Source of the DNA: Candidatus Zixiibacteriota bacterium
Lineage (GTDB): Bacteria; Blakebacterota; Blakebacteria; Blakebacterales; Blakebacteraceae
Reading direction: 5' to 3'
Assembly (NCBI GenBank): GCA_030604325.1
Contig: JAUVWC010000116.1
Coordinates: 1 to 5,307, forward strand
DNA: 5,307 nt
The position numbers were made by a program, and so were the translations under genes. Positions 4,757 to 5,307 of the stretch are shown one piece after another; position 1 is the stretch's first letter, and every line of letters starts with the position of its first letter. The notes beneath the pieces are model-generated. The model searched no databases. It saw only the letters and a program-made list of their open reading frames with translations, and was not told where the DNA came from.

Positions 4757-5307
4757 ATGAAAAGCTGCATTCGGAGAAATCCACTCCTTTCCAACCGATT
4801 CCGGGCCGCATGTCGTGGTTTGACGGCCGGTCTTCTTCTCCTTCTTCTCGCTGCGCCGTGTCTCTATGCACAGACGCAGGCGATAGATGAAGGATACACG
4901 GCAAAGATACGTGAATACACGACGGAGCCATTCTTCCTGACCCCGTATGTCGACTACCTGCCGGCATCCGACACAGTGCCCACGGTGGAGGATGTGCTCG
5001 GCCATATCGCCGGCGCCCCTGATGTGTTGAGCTACTCGCACGAGGTGCACCGTTACATGCGGGCGGTGGCTGAGGCCTCTCCCCGGGTGAAAGTCTTCAC
5101 CATCGGGGAGAGCGAGGAGGGCCGGGAGATGATCCTGGTGGTCGTATCCAGCGAGGAGACTATCCGTAATCTGGACCACTACAAGGAGATCAACGGCCGG
5201 CTGGCCGATCCGCGCACCCTCACCGACGATGTGGCGAATAGGCTGATCAACGAGGCCAAGCCGATGTACTGGGCCACCGGTGCCCTCCACTCGGGGGAGA
5301 CCGGCTC
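4757..5307 (+). CDS. Secreted M14 zinc carboxypeptidase (3' end missing)
   Basis: The frame is open from ATG 4757 to the right edge (183 complete codons). AGGAG (4744-4748) lies 8 nt upstream, fixing the start. A long Arg-rich n-region (1-20), a Leu-rich core (about 22-33) and a likely cut after LYA (36-38) form a signal peptide; Cys35 follows Pro, so it is not a lipobox. The mature N-terminus (39-90) leads into the M14 domain: YMRAVAEASPRVKVFTIGESEEGREMILVVVSS (spread over 100-132) holds the family's G-x-S-x-x-G-R motif. YWATGALHSGETGS then gives the first zinc ligands His178 and Glu181 (HxxE). The distal zinc His and the catalytic Glu lie beyond the window. The protein would act outside the cytoplasm, cleaving residues from peptide C-termini or a modified bond; specificity is unknown. 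The minus-strand frame opposite is a shadow. Confidence 0.93.
   Translation, partial: MKSCIRRNPLLSNRFRAACRGLTAGLLLLLLAAPCLYAQTQAIDEGYTAKIREYTTEPFFLTPYVDYLPASDTVPTVEDVLGHIAGAPDVLSYSHEVHRYMRAVAEASPRVKVFTIGESEEGREMILVVVSSEETIRNLDHYKEINGRLADPRTLTDDVANRLINEAKPMYWATGALHSGETG

Noticed and set aside
4742..5290. 182-codon minus-strand frame at the right end
   Set aside because: Shadow of the M14 peptidase, whose signal peptide and HxxE motif are unmistakable on the plus strand.

Overview
The window reads as ordinary chromosomal DNA from a GC-rich bacterium, probably Gram-negative. The evidence is a secreted protein with a BamE/SmpA-like C-terminal part, a secreted M14 zinc carboxypeptidase, a membrane-linked diguanylate cyclase, and Shine-Dalgarno sites of the GGAG type. 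The large secreted M14 peptidase fits lineages such as Acidobacteriota, Gemmatimonadota or related uncultured phyla, but this is only a hint. I see no rRNA, tRNA, CRISPR array, transposase, integrase or phage gene.

Layout. (1) 1-639 (+): the 3' end of a GGDEF diguanylate cyclase that enters from the left edge. (2) 699-2703 (-): a two-gene unit converging on it, with an APC-superfamily amino-acid permease upstream and a 204-aa unknown protein downstream; the two overlap by 14 nt. (3) 2704-2841: a 138-nt divergent intergenic region with a palindromic -10 element and two copies of AATCGATT. (4) 2842-3132 (+): acylphosphatase. (5) 3133-3376: a 244-nt regulatory region with a G-rich stretch, two small perfect inverted repeats, a plausible promoter and a tandem heptamer. 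(6) 3377-4006 (+): a secreted SH3-like plus BamE/SmpA-like protein, closed by a good hairpin terminator at 4049-4083. (7) 4154-4607 (+): two very small genes (61 and 72 aa) in probable operon; the first carries a textbook G-quadruplex motif. (8) 4757-5307 (+): the start of a secreted M14 metallocarboxypeptidase, cut by the right edge just after its HxxE zinc motif.

The genes do not form one obvious pathway. The best-supported functional link is permease plus its overlapping partner. The least explained parts are the 204-aa partner protein, the pair of small proteins, and the structured DNA/RNA elements in the intergenic regions. I found no convincing new multi-gene system; the findings below are local observations ranked accordingly.
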